64,000 nt of DNA from Carya illinoinensis (GCF_018687715.1 NC_056758.1:3286001-3350000), one strand, 5' to 3'; counted from the stretch's first letter, positions 47,386-59,072 are shown. A program made the numbers and translations. Notes: generated by a model not told the origin, from the sequence alone.

Positions 47386-47849
47386 AAAAAAATCTTGCTT
47401 TCCAATTTGTATTAGAAGGAAAAAAATACATGGGAACATATCTCATTATTTATATATATATATATACAGAGAGAGAGAGAGATAATTTTGTTTAAAACTT
47501 GTATATTGATATACTAATTATGTTATTGGTGTTGAAGTCTATAACATTAATTAATTACAAAAAATAACTCCCACAGTATTATAGCTGGTAAATTTTGTAA
47601 ACTTATTTTTTTTAAAAAAATAAAATCTGAAATTCAAGTAAAAAAAACTCAATTAATAATATATTTTATTTTTTTAAAAAAATAAACCTCCACACTCATT
47701 TAAAAAATATATATTCATAAACAGCGAAATTCTATGAATAATATTGATTATGACGCAATATTTCTTTTATTAAAAAAAAAAAAAAAAAAGCCACACGAGG
47801 ATACAACCTTTGAACTTCCTTTTTTTAACAACAGGAAAAACACGCATAG

Positions 47850-49329
47850 ATACGGAGATAGATTATGTACAGTGATTGTTGTTTGTATGCAGAAAAGGCT
47901 GTGGCCTTGTTTTCCTCTCCTCAATTAAACTACAACCAGGCAAGACACGATACCAGTACTAATATGGATTGCCATGCTTCTCTATCTCCCTATTCTCCAA
48001 CTCTCAGCTTGGCTCGTCGGAATTCCGTCACATTCCGGCAAGGGAAGCCCACTTCCAGCCGAATGCGTCAGATTCCGGGTCTCTAGTTCCACGTTATTCA
48101 ACGAAGAAGTCGCTGCAAAACTCAAGGTCTTGTTCACATATGGATTTGTTTTGTTTTTGAGTCTGTGAAAGGTCTGGAGTAGGTTCTGGAAAGAAAACAA
48201 GGGAAAGTTTCGCGTTTTGTTGTTGTTTTCGCTTGGCTTTTGGTGGATGAGAAGCCTAGCTCTGCTATATGTGTTTTCTGTTTTGCTTTTCTTCTGGGTA
48301 TTTTTTTGAATGGTGGCAAAATTGGGATGAAATTAAGTTTTCAAAGAATTGTGCGCCAGTTCTGTTTTATGTGGTCAGCAATGGATGGGAGAATCGACTT
48401 AGCTTGTTTTCGTTTTCTTTATCAAATTTCTCTTTCTGGGCTTTGTTTGGTCTCCGAGAAAATTTTTTTTTTCTTTATAGGTATTTGGTCTCCGAGAAAT
48501 TGAGGCAGGAAAGAAAGAAAAAGAAAATTCTTCTTTTTAACATTGGTTTTTAAAGAGTATAAAGGTCATTTCAGTCAAGTACGAAGCTGTCTTGATTGCT
48601 GTTTAATGGGGATTGGGCTCTTAACTTCTAAACGAGAAAACACCTGAAGCCTTAGATATTTTGCTTCTGGGTATTCGCACATTGTCTCAGCGTCCAAAAG
48701 TGGAACCAATTGCGTTTCGGTTGGAAGCTGAGAAAATTAAGCAAAACAAATGAAGAAAAGAAATATGATCGAGATTCGTTTTGCCTTCCATTTATTTTTA
48801 CTTCTCAAGGACGGAAGCGAAAATAGAGAAAATATTCCCTTTTATTTACCTTTTTCTCAGTTGCAAAACAAAGAACTACAAAATAGCCTGCAAAGTTGTA
48901 TATTTTTATTCATATATTAAAGAAATTTTAGCCAGATAGTTTAAGAACTCTACATGCAATGCTGGAATTACATGTAAGAGTATCGGTATTTTCTGCAACG
49001 GCTTTCAGATTCAAAGTTTTTTGTTTGTTTCGGGTAAATAAATTCTGAGGTTCTTAGCTTTCTGAGTCAGATAATGTCTTTTAGTCACTGTATGACTCAA
49101 TTCAATATGCTTCTGTCTGGTCTCAAGAGTGAATGTCGGATAAAAATATAGATAAATATTTCTTCCTTGCGAATATTTAAGCATTTTCGTATCTTTGAAC
49201 TCATTCTTTCCATGATCCCTATGTCATTTTATTTTATTAATATAAATTTCCTATGTCCAGATTTTTGAGTCTACAAAAAGGAAGTACCACACCTCATTAG
49301 CGGGTAGTGGGAATTGAATTTTGAGGCTG
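47850..49329 (+). other. Likely 5' UTR and promoter region of the PP2C, possibly with a leader intron
   Basis: From about 47900 the base composition becomes less AT-rich. C/T-rich text such as CTTCTCTATCTCCCTATTCTCC looks like a transcribed leader. A TTTTATTAATATAAATTTCCTATGTCCAG acceptor-like stretch near 49235-49259 would suit a 5' UTR intron ending there. None of the short ORFs has a motif. This is inference from composition. Confidence 0.3.
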
Positions 49330-51258
49330 ATGGGGCATTTATCCTCCTTGTTCAATGGGCTGGCAAGGTCGCTTTCTTTGAAAAGAGGGAGGAGGAAGTC
49401 TGGGAATTGCAGTGGAAGAGAAGCCGCGGAGGCAATGGCTAAGGAGGCAAAGAAGAATGACTTGGTTTTACGCACTTCAGGGTTTATAAATGCTAATGGT
49501 TCTAACAACTTTGCCTCAGTTTTCTCGAAGAGAGGCAAGAAAGGAGTGAACCAGGATTGCTGCATTGTGTGGGAGGTAAGGAATGATTAGAATGTTGGAA
49601 GATTTGTTCAGTCTTTTTTAGCCTATAGCAGAAAAACTAAACGAACTTGGGGGGCTTAAAATTTTGTGTCGGATTCAATAATCTAGAAACATATTGGGTT
49701 CAGTTTCACATTTTTGTTTCCTTATGTTGGCAATTTGATGGAACATTCTCGCTTATATTTATTGATAGATGTGAACAATGTTGGTTTTGGTGGTAGGAAT
49801 TTGGGTGCCAAGAAGACATGATATTCTGTGGGATTTTTGATGGGCATGGCTCATGGGGCCATTTTGTGGCTAAAATGGTCAGAGAATCATTGCCACCATC
49901 TTTGTTAAGCAATTGGCAGGAGACAGTTGCTGAAGCTGCTCTTGACCCAGAATGTGATTTACAATCTGATAAAAAGCATCATCGGTTTGATATATGGAAG
50001 CATTCCTACCTAAAGACTTGCGCTGCCATTGATCAAGAACTTCATGAGCAACATCGTAAAATAGATTCATTCTACAGCGGAACAACTGCACTCACAATTG
50101 TTCGGCAGGTACACTAGATTTGCAATTCTGATTATAGACTCAACATGTGTGACTAGTAGTGAATATAATATAGTGCCTCCCTTTTTCATTTGAGAATGAA
50201 AAAATGGTAACTTCTCTTTGTAATCTGTTGTCAGTTCATACATCCCTATTCTTAAGGCAAGCAAAATTGACAACTTCTTTATTCCAGGGTGATCTCATCG
50301 TTGTTGCAAATGTTGGGGATTCTCGTGCTGTATTGGGTACCACTTCAGATGATGGAAGCTTGATTCCAGTTCAGCTTACTGTAGACTTCAAGCCTAATTT
50401 ACCTCGTTAGTCTCAATCCATGTTTGTTTACCCAGGGAAAAGGGAAAGAAAAAGCGAAATCTAAAGCTGTGTTTTATTTTGTTTGCAGAGGAGGCTGAGA
50501 GGATATGCCAGTGTCAAGGGCGGGTCTTCTGTTTGCGCGATGAGCCAGGGGTGCACAGGGTCTGGCTGCCGGATGAGGAATCACCGGGACTGGCAATGTC
50601 TAGAGCCTTTGGGGATTACTGTGTGAAGGATTTTGGACTAATTTCTGTGCCGGAAGTGACACAAAGGAATATAACCAGCAGGGACCAATTTGTCGTGCTG
50701 GCAACTGATGGGGTATGCATTAGACTCTTCCTGTAGATTTGTGCTTTATGCAGAATATGATGTATGCTCAGCAGAAAATTTTGAAGAAACTATGATTTTA
50801 AAGTTATGATCGTTGCCATACTTTGTTTGGCTAGGGTTCTTTGTTCAGATTTATACTTGTGCCTGTATAGAAGTATGAAGGCTGGAAACCTGAGGTTGCT
50901 TTTATAAAGAATCAAATTCTCTGTAATTATAATCGGAATGTTTGTGTCATGAAAACCCAAGCGAATGTGTCTAGAAGTTCTGTAGGACTTATTTTGCTTG
51001 ATAAGTGCTAAGGCTGCATTAAGATGTTTGACTGATTTTCTCTATCAGGTATGGGATGTTATCTCCAACCAAGAAGCAGTAGAAATTATATCTTCAACAC
51101 CAGACAGGACGCAATCAGCCAAGCGTCTTGTTGAGTGTGCTGTGCTCGGATGGAAGCGCAAGAGGCGGGGCATTGCTATGGATGACATTTCAGCCATTTG
51201 TCTTTTTTTTCACCCTTCTCCATCCCTGCAAGTGCACCCTCTTGCTCTACTGGATTAG
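49330..51258 (+). CDS. Protein phosphatase 2C, EGR type (clade E)
   Basis: A Mg/Mn-dependent Ser/Thr phosphatase. EGR members (clade E growth-regulating) are plasma-membrane-linked and restrain growth during low water potential. The five exons are 49330-49575, 49797-50108, 50288-50405, 50489-50712 and 51049-51258. All are GT-AG and in frame, giving 369 aa, as in the family. The N-terminus MGHLSSLFNGLARSLS has Gly2 for myristoylation. PP2C motifs are VNQDCCIVWE (about 74-82), FCGIFDGHG (metal Asp, about 92-100), YSGTTALTIV, VANVGDSRAVL, ESPGLAMSRAFGDYCVKD, VVLATDGVWDV and the last metal Asp in MDDISAICLFF. The start is the ATG after an in-frame TTG AGG CTG run. No disruption is seen. A LINE lies 1.4 kb downstream. 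Confidence 0.95.
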
Positions 51259-52690
51259 TATTGTAAATGTCAAGTTACTTGCTGTGTGTTTTGCAATGCA
51301 ATCTTGATTTTGAGGTAGTTGATGAGCAATAATTCTTATGTCAAGATGTTTGCATTTGCTAGTCAGGATATAAACTTATGGGAAAATAATAGAGATTCCC
51401 CACGTGCTTCCTCTCCTTTTTCGGTTTCTGATTTTGAGCTTTAAAGCATAGTCCGAAATTTAGAGCTTAAAAGTGAGCCATGCGGCATTTACATTCTGAA
51501 ATTTTCTGATAACATTAAATTCTCAAGAAATACTATGAAATTTATTTTACTTGTTTATATTTCTCCCAATTGATACCAAAGTTCAAACGAAAACTTTAAA
51601 AACTTGAATGTTTCCCCCTTTAAATTTCAAAGAGAAATTAATTGAAATTACAATTGCATTTCTAGAATCAAGAAACCAAAACCATAAAACTAACAAAAAA
51701 AAAAAAAGCAAAGGGAATGGAGCAATTGGCCATGCAGTGGTCTCCCGTAGGCCGCCACCTTGCATGGAGGTGGAGGGGGAAGGGTCGCATTCGTGCCAGA
51801 AGATCTTCCACCCTGTTCAAGTAATCTTGTGGCAAGATGTGGGCAATTTTTTATGTGTTTTTGAGTATGATGCATGCATTTGCTAGTTAAGATACACAAA
51901 CTTAATAGGGAAGCATGACTGTATTCCAACGGCTCCATTGTAAAGAGGAATATTAAATGGATTAGGCTATCCGCATGGGAAGCAGCAGCATGCCACAGTA
52001 CTATACACTTTCTGCACTATCACCAAAAGGTAGGCTGCATTAGAATATGCTGTTGTTGTTGTTGTCGTCACAGGTTAAAAGCTATTTACTATTAAATGCA
52101 AGTTTGCTTGACTTGAACCCTAAAGGACAAATTGGCTTTAAGAGGTAGTTGCAATTTTGAAAAAAGCCTTCCCTTTGGTTGAATCTGAAGGGAATATTGG
52201 ATTTCATGTGAGACAACTTTACAGTAATTTAGAAGCATCCTTGGAGTGTGGGGTACCCAAATTTTGGGTAATATGATTCTGGTTGCAACTTGTGCTATAT
52301 ATAATGTGAGTTTTTAAGTGCAACTTGATCTATTAGTTTTTGCCTTTTGGGTACATTCTCTAGCAGTTTGCAAGAGACTAGATTTCTTTATGCAGAATAG
52401 TTTCCTGACAGAAGAAGAGCCAAAAAATGTTTTGAGTGGTTCTGGATTTGGCAGCCAATGGTTTTGTTCAAAATTTGATCCGTGAATGGGGACTCAGCAC
52501 CTTGTTTATGTTATATACCCAATGGTTTAGGCTGCGTGTACAAATAAAAAAATTTGAGTATTATTTTAAACTCTTTCGTTTTTTAATATAACTAGTTACA
52601 ATGAAGAGCAATCAGGTAAGATTTGCATAATATGGCAGGACTATATTGATTTTTCCCCTATTTCTATTCATCAACAAGCCATGACTGAGA
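51259..52690. other. PP2C 3' flank, no gene seen
   Basis: It contains the likely 3' UTR and intergenic DNA. ORFs at 51583-51938 overlap an A-rich tract and show no motif. Confidence 0.55.
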
Positions 52691-52704
52691 TGAGATGATC
52701 AATT

Positions 52705-54303
52705 ATGGTTCTTTGTCTTTCATGGTTTTTTTTATTTATTTATGCTAGTTGTGGTTATATAGATCGTAGGCAGCTCTGGACTGAGTTGCAAAGCGTCTCA
52801 TTGTGGAACCCTAAATGGATTATTTGTGGTGATTTTAATGTCATCATAAGTAATGCTAAAAAGATTGGGGGAAGAGCTAAACCTCAAATAGTTATTGATG
52901 ATTTTAATAATTTCATTCAAACCTGTGGTTTGTTGGAATCCATAGTTGAAGGTTCTAAATATACTTGGTGCAACGAGCGTGAGGGAACTTCTAGAATATG
53001 GGCCAAGCTGGACAGAACCCTTATCTCCCACATATTTTAATAGATTTTTCTCATATTTATACTTCGGTTTTAGTCAAATCCTGTTCTAATCACATTCCTC
53101 TTATTATTCGTCCCAAGGAGATTGCCCCTAGATATGGTGCCCATGTGTTCAAATTTATGAGGATGTGGTGCAATCACATGATGTTTGGTCAGCTTATCCA
53201 TGATAATTGGAATCAACCTATAGACGGGGGAGGTCTCATGAAATTCACGGCTAAAGTCAAAAGGCTAAAACCAATTCTTAAAATCTGGAACAAGGAGATC
53301 TTCGGTCGAGTGGAAAATCACGTTCAGAACACTAAAGATGATATCATGAACATAGAAGCTCAAATGATGTTAACCACAGTCATGACCTTGAGATGCAACT
53401 TGAGTCTAAATAAAAGGATCTCGAATAGTTTCTGCTTCAAGAAGAAATTCTCCTTAAACAGAAATCTTGTGTGAGGTGGCTTAAAGAAGGGGATGCTAAT
53501 TCTAAATTCTTCCATGCTACTTTACAGAGTAAAATAAATAGAGGCATTAGATGAATTTGGAAGATGGAACCTCCCTTAACTCTCCTCAAGACATTCATGA
53601 ATGAGCAGTTCATTATTTTCAGACTGCTTTAGGCACAGAAGTGGAGCAAAATAATGATACTTGGAAGGACCTATTCCAATAAGTTATCACAGATGAGGAG
53701 AATGATCTACCATGTTAGAATCTAACCTTGGACGACATAAAAACAACTCTATTTGATATCCTAGAAAATAGCAATCCTGGACTTGACGGTTTTGGATCTT
53801 TTTTTTATTATTATTATGCATTGTTGGGATGTTATTAAGAATGATCTCGTCGAGGCGGTTGTTGATTTCTTTAGTGGGACTCCTCTCCCTAAATTTTACT
53901 CCTCCGCTTTCATCGTCATCATTCCTAAGGAGGACAAACCAACAAACTTTGCTAAATTCAGACCTATTAATCTGTGTTCTATGATTTACAAAAGTTTTTT
54001 ACAAGATTATCATTAACAGACAAAACCCTCTCCTTGCTAAAATTGTTTCAAAGGAACAAGGAGCTTTTATAAGAGGGCACAATATTTAGGAAAATATTAA
54101 CATTGCTCAGGAAATGTTACATAGCATTAATGCCAAGGTTCGGGACGGCAATGTGATGATTAAGGTGGATATTACCAAAGCATATGATTGGCTAGAATGG
54201 AGCTTTATTTTGGAAGTCTTACAAGGGGTGGGCTTCTTTGCAAAATGGCGACAACTAATCTCTAACTACATTACTACTACTTATTTCTCCATCTTGATGA
54301 ATG
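52705..54303 (+). mobile_element. L1-type LINE fragment, interrupted by the Sirevirus
   Basis: The plus-strand ORF2 remnant starts in the endonuclease (YASCGYIDRRQLWTEL, WIICGDFNVIIS, YTWCNEREGTSRIWAKLDR). It passes through a broken linker and enters RT (VIIPKEDKPTNFAKFRPINLCSM, MIKVDITKAYDWLEW). The frame stops at ILMN, where Gly-Thr/Pro text is expected, because the LTR of the Sirevirus begins at 54304. The rest should lie beyond 64000. Several stops and frameshifts are present, and the 5' end is truncated. Confidence 0.85.
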
Positions 54304-55638
54304 TGTTGCCCAGATGACTAACACAAGAGGGGAAGTGAATTGAGTTGTATTAAAAAAATAATAATTATAAATTAAATATATAATATAAAATATAAACAAA
54401 ATATGAAATAACAATAAATATAAAGAGTAAGGGTAAGAGAGAAGCAAACTCAGTATGTTAACGAGGTTCGGCCCCACTGCCTACGTCCTTGCCTTAAGCT
54501 ACCCCTTGAGAATTTCCAAATTCACTATTCAACCTCCTTCAAGTAGAGATAGAAACCTATTACACCTTTGAACAACACCGCTACAAAGGATCTGTGTAGA
54601 ACACCCTCTACACTTGCAATCACCTTACACGTGGTGATTCAACTATTCCCCGTGTAGAATACTTTCTACACGCACAAGGGTTATACACACCCTTTTCTGA
54701 TACAAGAGCTGATAATGGGTAGGTTATCAGAAAACACTTCTCAATGAGTGAAATAAGAACAATACAGCGCAAACTATATCTCTCAAAATGAACAAGGATT
54801 AAGGCTCAATGCTTAGAGAAGAGAGAATGAAAGCTTTGAATGAATGTTGTATGCTCTTGGTGTTGTAAATGTGAAGCTCTCAAATGATCTATTTATAGGC
54901 ATATGAGATTTCATATTCAAATTTAAAAAGATTCACATGTCAAAGACAAAATCATTCACTTTTTTCAAAAAAATCAAACCTAATCTTTTACTTTTTGCAT
55001 ATGACAAAAAGAGCACACTTTCCTTTTCAAAAAATTCAAATCTAATCTTTTACTTTTTGCATATGACAAAAGGAGCACACTTTACTTTTCAAACAAAATC
55101 ATCTACCTTTTGTATAAGTCTAAAAAAACATCAATCACTTTTGAAAATATTCAAATAAAATATGCACATGTGAAAGATGACAATCAATCATCTTTAATAT
55201 TTTTAAAGTTCAACCCTTTAATCAAGACATGCACATGTAAAAGATGACAATCAATCATTTTTAATATTTTCAAAGTTCAACCCTTTAATTAAGGCATGCA
55301 CATGTAAAAGATGATAATCAATCATCTTTCAAAATTTTCAAATTTAATTTTCAAAAATATTCATGCACATGTGGAAAATGTATTTTAATGCTTTATGATA
55401 AAATATTAATTTTAAGTATTAATCCTAATTTCGAATTTTGAAGAGATTTACAACATTACTCTATAATTTTAATGTGAACTTGTTCCCTTCTTGCTCGTGC
55501 TTATTTTCTTAATGTGCTTGACTCCATTATGTAGACAACTTGAGTTTGAGACTTCTTTATTCTTTAAATTCATTTGTTATCATCAAAATTCATGTGTAGA
55601 TATATAATCACACAAAACTTGAAACATTGGGTTCAACA
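54304..55638 (-). repeat. 3' LTR of the Sirevirus
   Basis: 1335 bp. Read on the minus strand it goes from TGTTGAACCC to GGGCAACA. Near 54955-55095 it contains a tandem unit of about 60 bp (CTAATCTTTTACTTTTTGCA on the plus strand) in two copies. Confidence 0.92.
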
Positions 55639-55653
55639 ATCTCCCCCTTTTTT
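55639..55653 (-). other. Polypurine tract of the Sirevirus
   Basis: On the minus strand AAAAAAGGGGGAGAT directly precedes the TGTTGAAC start of the 3' LTR. This is the plus-strand priming site in reverse transcription. Confidence 0.85.
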
Positions 55654-56029
55654 ATGATGACAAATACTTGATAGAACCTGAAGCCTGTATTGATACTTAA
55701 GCTCTCCCTGAGAATGTGCGTTAGTTTTTCAAGCAAAAGTATAAATATAATTCCAAGCATATATAATAAGTTTAGCAATTCAAACAATGTTAATGTTCTA
55801 ATCTAAAACTTCTTCCCCTTTTGGCATCATTAAAAAAGATCGACAACAAGTAAATGGACTGAAGAAAATGATGCGTTTAATAGTCACTGTAGATAATTGA
55901 AAAAGGAGTCATCTGTGACCTGACAAATGCTGCAAAGTCTCGAGGCCTAACTCTATGAATTTAGTGCGGCTGGAGATTTAAACAATCGTCTGATGTTGTT
56001 GACAAACGTGATTGAAGGCTCTGAGTTTC

Positions 56030-56037
56030 TATAAAAA
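56030..56037 (+). promoter_or_regulatory. TATA-like box before antisense ORF 1
   Basis: TATAAAAA on the plus strand, about 87 bp upstream of ATG 56117. It would suit transcription opposite to the element's own genes. Confidence 0.3.
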
Positions 56038-56116
56038 AAATGATCATTTTCATTTATCGGATGCCAAAAAAATACATCGTTTCTTGACCTGAGTTCTGTT
56101 TTTCAACAACGATAGA

Positions 56117-56569
56117 ATGGCTGAGCAATTCTCTTCCACTAATGTTCCAGACTTGAATCAGAAACCCTTGACGCATCAATCATCAATCTTCTCTCATGAG
56201 GCCGTCAATACCATGATAGGAATAGAGAACCGTTTTTCTAGTAAGGCTGATTTTGAGATTATTTCAGAATCAAGAATGCTCAGTAGTCAATATGATGCCT
56301 CTGTTACGATCATGTCTCAGAGGTTAATGACGAGGGTGAGTGAGATTGATCATCTTAACATGCAAATATCTGAGTTACGACAGAAACTTGTTAATAAGGG
56401 TAGTGAGAATAAAAGGCTAAAGTAAGAAAACCAAGAGTTGAAAAAATTTACAGATTGGTATGCTCATGATCTGCAACCACGAATAGAGGAGCTAGAACGA
56501 GAAAGGGTTCAGATACAAGGTGAACATCGGCAGATAACAGCAGAGGTTCATCGTTTACTAGAAAAATAG
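56117..56569 (+). pseudogene. Antisense coiled-coil ORF 1 inside the Sirevirus
   Basis: ATG 56117 opens 102 codons to a TAA at 56423-56425. The same frame then continues with coiled-coil text to TAG 56567-56569, about 150 codons in all; a single C-to-T change (CAA to TAA) explains the break. The N-terminal third is Ser/Asn-rich (MAEQFSSTNVPDLNQ). A conserved block follows (SQYDASVTIMSQRL), then heptad-rich sequence (ISELRQKLVNKGSENKRLK, later IEELERERVQIQGEH). It lies between pol and the 3' LTR but on the opposite strand. A second, related ORF follows at 56813. I know of no function; it is likely an accessory protein of the element. Confidence 0.55.
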
Positions 56570-56701
56570 GGACAATCTACTATTAATCTTGCTGGCTTAG
56601 TAAGAAAACTTTTGACAATGTGTTTCTAGCATATCTTGTATTTCTTTTGACTAAATAAGATTTGAAGAGACAATAGTTTGTCTTATTCTTTATGCTATCT
56701 C

Positions 56702-56709
56702 TATAAAAT
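56702..56709 (+). promoter_or_regulatory. TATA-like box before antisense ORF 2
   Basis: TATAAAAT at 56702, preceded by CTCTC, lies 111 bp upstream of ATG 56813. A C/T-rich leader (CAAGTTTTCTTCTCATCTC) lies between, as in many plant promoters. Confidence 0.4.
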
Positions 56710-56812
56710 CAGTCCTGAAGTTCATCCAATCCGCATCAAGTTTTCTTCTCATCTCTATAACTCATATGCATTCTTTCAACATTCTCGTTTTAAGCCTTCT
56801 ATTCTTTTCTCA

Positions 56813-57250
56813 ATGGCTCATTCTTCTAACATTTCTCTAGATCCATCCATGAGGCATTCTGCATCTCAACCTCTTATCCTTTTTGCAGCTGCCATTGGTG
56901 CCATGTTGCAGCAGGAAAATAATAATCTAACTAATAAGTCAGATTCTGATGCTATTTATGACTTGATGAGTCTAGGGACTCGCTACTCTTCCTCTATTGT
57001 TGCTTTTTCTCAGCGGCTACAAGCCAAAAATCATGAAATTGAAAAGCTCAAAGAACAAATTGTTGTACTTCAACGAATTGTTCAAGAGTCTCACACAAGG
57101 GAATGAATCATTCGGCAGAAGAATAAACAGTTGAAATCTTTATTAGATTCTTCATTCCGCTTACCGGTTCCCATGGATAAGAATGACATGATATTGTATG
57201 AAGAGAATGAGCGTCTCAAACATGAGGCTAAGAATCTCAAGTTTATGTAA
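56813..57250 (+). pseudogene. Antisense coiled-coil ORF 2 inside the Sirevirus
   Basis: ATG 56813 (MAHSSNISLD) runs to a TGA at 57104-57106. The frame continues with similar composition to TAA 57248-57250, 146 codons in all; CGA to TGA explains the internal stop. The layout matches ORF 1: a Ser-rich N-terminus, a hydrophobic stretch (LILFAAAIGAML), the block RYSSSIVAFSQRLQAK (compare QYDASVTIMSQRLMTR), then heptads (EIEKLKEQIVVLQRIV, ENERLKHEAKNLK). The two look like a diverged tandem duplication. The ORF overlaps no pol sequence: RNase H on the other strand ends near 57330. Confidence 0.55.
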
Positions 57251-57329
57251 AAGTATTTAAAAATCTATCTCTATTTTTATTGACTCTAGTCTATCTTTTA
57301 AGAGATATTCATAGCATGCATCATACCTA

Positions 57330-57671
57330 TTTTTCTTCTGATCATACATAATCTATCTTCTGGTAAAGGCTTTGTGAAAATATCTGTTAACTAATCGTGT
57401 ATGTTTGTGAATTCTAGTACTGTATCGTCTTTCTGCACATGATCTCGAAGAAAATGATATCTTATTTCAATATGCTTAGTTCTAGAATGTTGTATTGGAT
57501 TCTTTGAAAGATTTATAGCACTTGTATTATCACATTTGATTGAAATGTAATTATACATGAGTTTAAAATCTTCAACTTGTTGCTTCATGTAGAGAACTTG
57601 AGCACAACAACTACCCACAGCAACATATTCTGCCTCAGCAGTAAATAGTGCAACAAAATTTTGTTTTTTAC
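57330..57671 (-). pseudogene. Sirevirus RNase H, C-terminal part
   Basis: Leftwards from the solo LTR: VEDFKLMYNYISIKCDNTSAINLSKNP, then HSRTKHIEIRYHFLRDHV, the conserved Copia RNase H end. A TAG at 57391-57393 replaces the Gln expected in the HDQLTDIFTKPL-type motif. The remainder (LTDIFTKPLPEDR) stays readable after it. The N-terminal part is at 59073-59594. Confidence 0.82.
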
Positions 57672-59072
57672 TGTTGCCCAGATAACTAACACAAGAGGGG
57701 GGGTAAATTGAGTTGTATTAAAAAAAATAACAATTATAAATCAAATATATAATATAAAATATAAAAAAAATATGAAATAACAATAAATATAAAGAGTAAG
57801 GGTAAGAGAGAAGCAAACTCAGTATGTTAACGAGGTTCGGCCCCACTGCCTACGTCCTCGCCTCAAGCTACCCCTTGAGAATTCCCAAATTCACTATTCA
57901 ACCTCCTTTAGGTGGAGATAGAAACCTATTACACCTTTGAATAACACCGCTACAAAGGATCCGTGTAGAACACCCTCTACACTTGCAATCACCTTACACG
58001 TGGTTATTCAACTATTTCCCGTGTAGAATACTTTATACACGCACAAGGGTTATACACACCCTTTTTCTGATACAAAAGCTGATAATGGGTAGGTTATCAG
58101 AAAACACTCCTCAATGAGTGAAATAAGAACAATACAACGCAAACTATATCTCTCAAAATGAACAAGGATTAAGGCTCAATGCTTAGAGAAGAGAGAATGA
58201 AAGTTTTGAATGAATGTTGTATGTTCTTGGTATTGTAAATGTGAAGCTTTCAAATGATCTATTTATAGGCATATGAGACTTCATATTCAAATTTAAAAAG
58301 ATTCACATGTCAAAGACAACATCATTCACTTTTTTAAAAAATTCAAATAAAAGGTTCTTCTTTTTCAATTGTCAAAGACAACATCATTCACTTTTTCAAA
58401 AAACACAAACCTAATCTTTTACTTTTGGCATATGACAAAATGAGCACATTTTCATTTTCAAAAAATTCAAACCTAATCTTTTACTTTTTGCATATGACAA
58501 AAGGAGCACACTTTCCTTTTCAAAAAATTCAAACCTAATCTTTTACTTTTTGTATATGATAAAAAGAGCACATTTTACTTTTCAAATTTTTCAAACAAAA
58601 TCATATACCTTTTGTATAAGTCTAAAAAAGCATCAATCACTTTTAAAAATATTCAAATAAAACATGCACATGTGAAAGATGACCATCAATCATCTTTAAT
58701 ATTTTCAAAGTTCAACCCTTTAATCAAGGCATGCACATGCAAAAGATGACAATCAATCATCTTTCAAAATTTTCAAATTTAATTTTCAAAAATATTCATG
58801 CACATGTGGAAAATGTATTTTAATACTTTATGATAAAATATTAATTTTGAGCATTAATCCTAATTTCGAATTTTAAGAGATTTACAACATTACTCTATGA
58901 CTTTAATGTGAACTTGTTTCCTTCTTGCTCATACTTGGTTCTTTGATGTGCTTGATTCCATTGTGTGGACAACTTGAGTTTGAAACCCCTTTATTATTTG
59001 AATCCATTTGTTATCATCAAAATCCATGTATAGATTTATAATCACATGAAACTTGAAACCTTGGGTTCAACA
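57672..59072 (-). mobile_element. Solo LTR of the Sirevirus family
   Basis: 1401 bp, TG to CA, collinear with the LTR at 54304-55638. It is flanked by perfect duplications TTTAC (57667-57671 and 59073-59077). There is no interior sequence, so an inserted element was reduced by LTR-LTR recombination. It splits the host Sirevirus RNase H. It is longer than the 3' LTR because a unit of about 60 bp (around 58380-58580) is present three times instead of two, plus a short duplication before it. Confidence 0.92.

Larger units (their letters stand above)
42781..47850. other. AT-rich intergenic DNA between the LINEs and the PP2C
   Basis: No gene is supported. The region is rich in TTATTATT and AAATAAAT runs and contains MITE-like repeats at about 46156-46318, 46618-46795 and 47208-47385. 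A weak copy of the CTCATC-family AT core may lie near 44645-44790. Short ORFs at 43264-44258 show no family motif. Confidence 0.6.

Noticed and set aside
47982..48553. Overlapping ORFs upstream of the PP2C
   Set aside because: They conflict on both strands and look like 5' UTR and intron sequence rather than coding DNA.
51583..51938. ORFs in the PP2C 3' flank
   Set aside because: They run over an A-tract and lack any motif.
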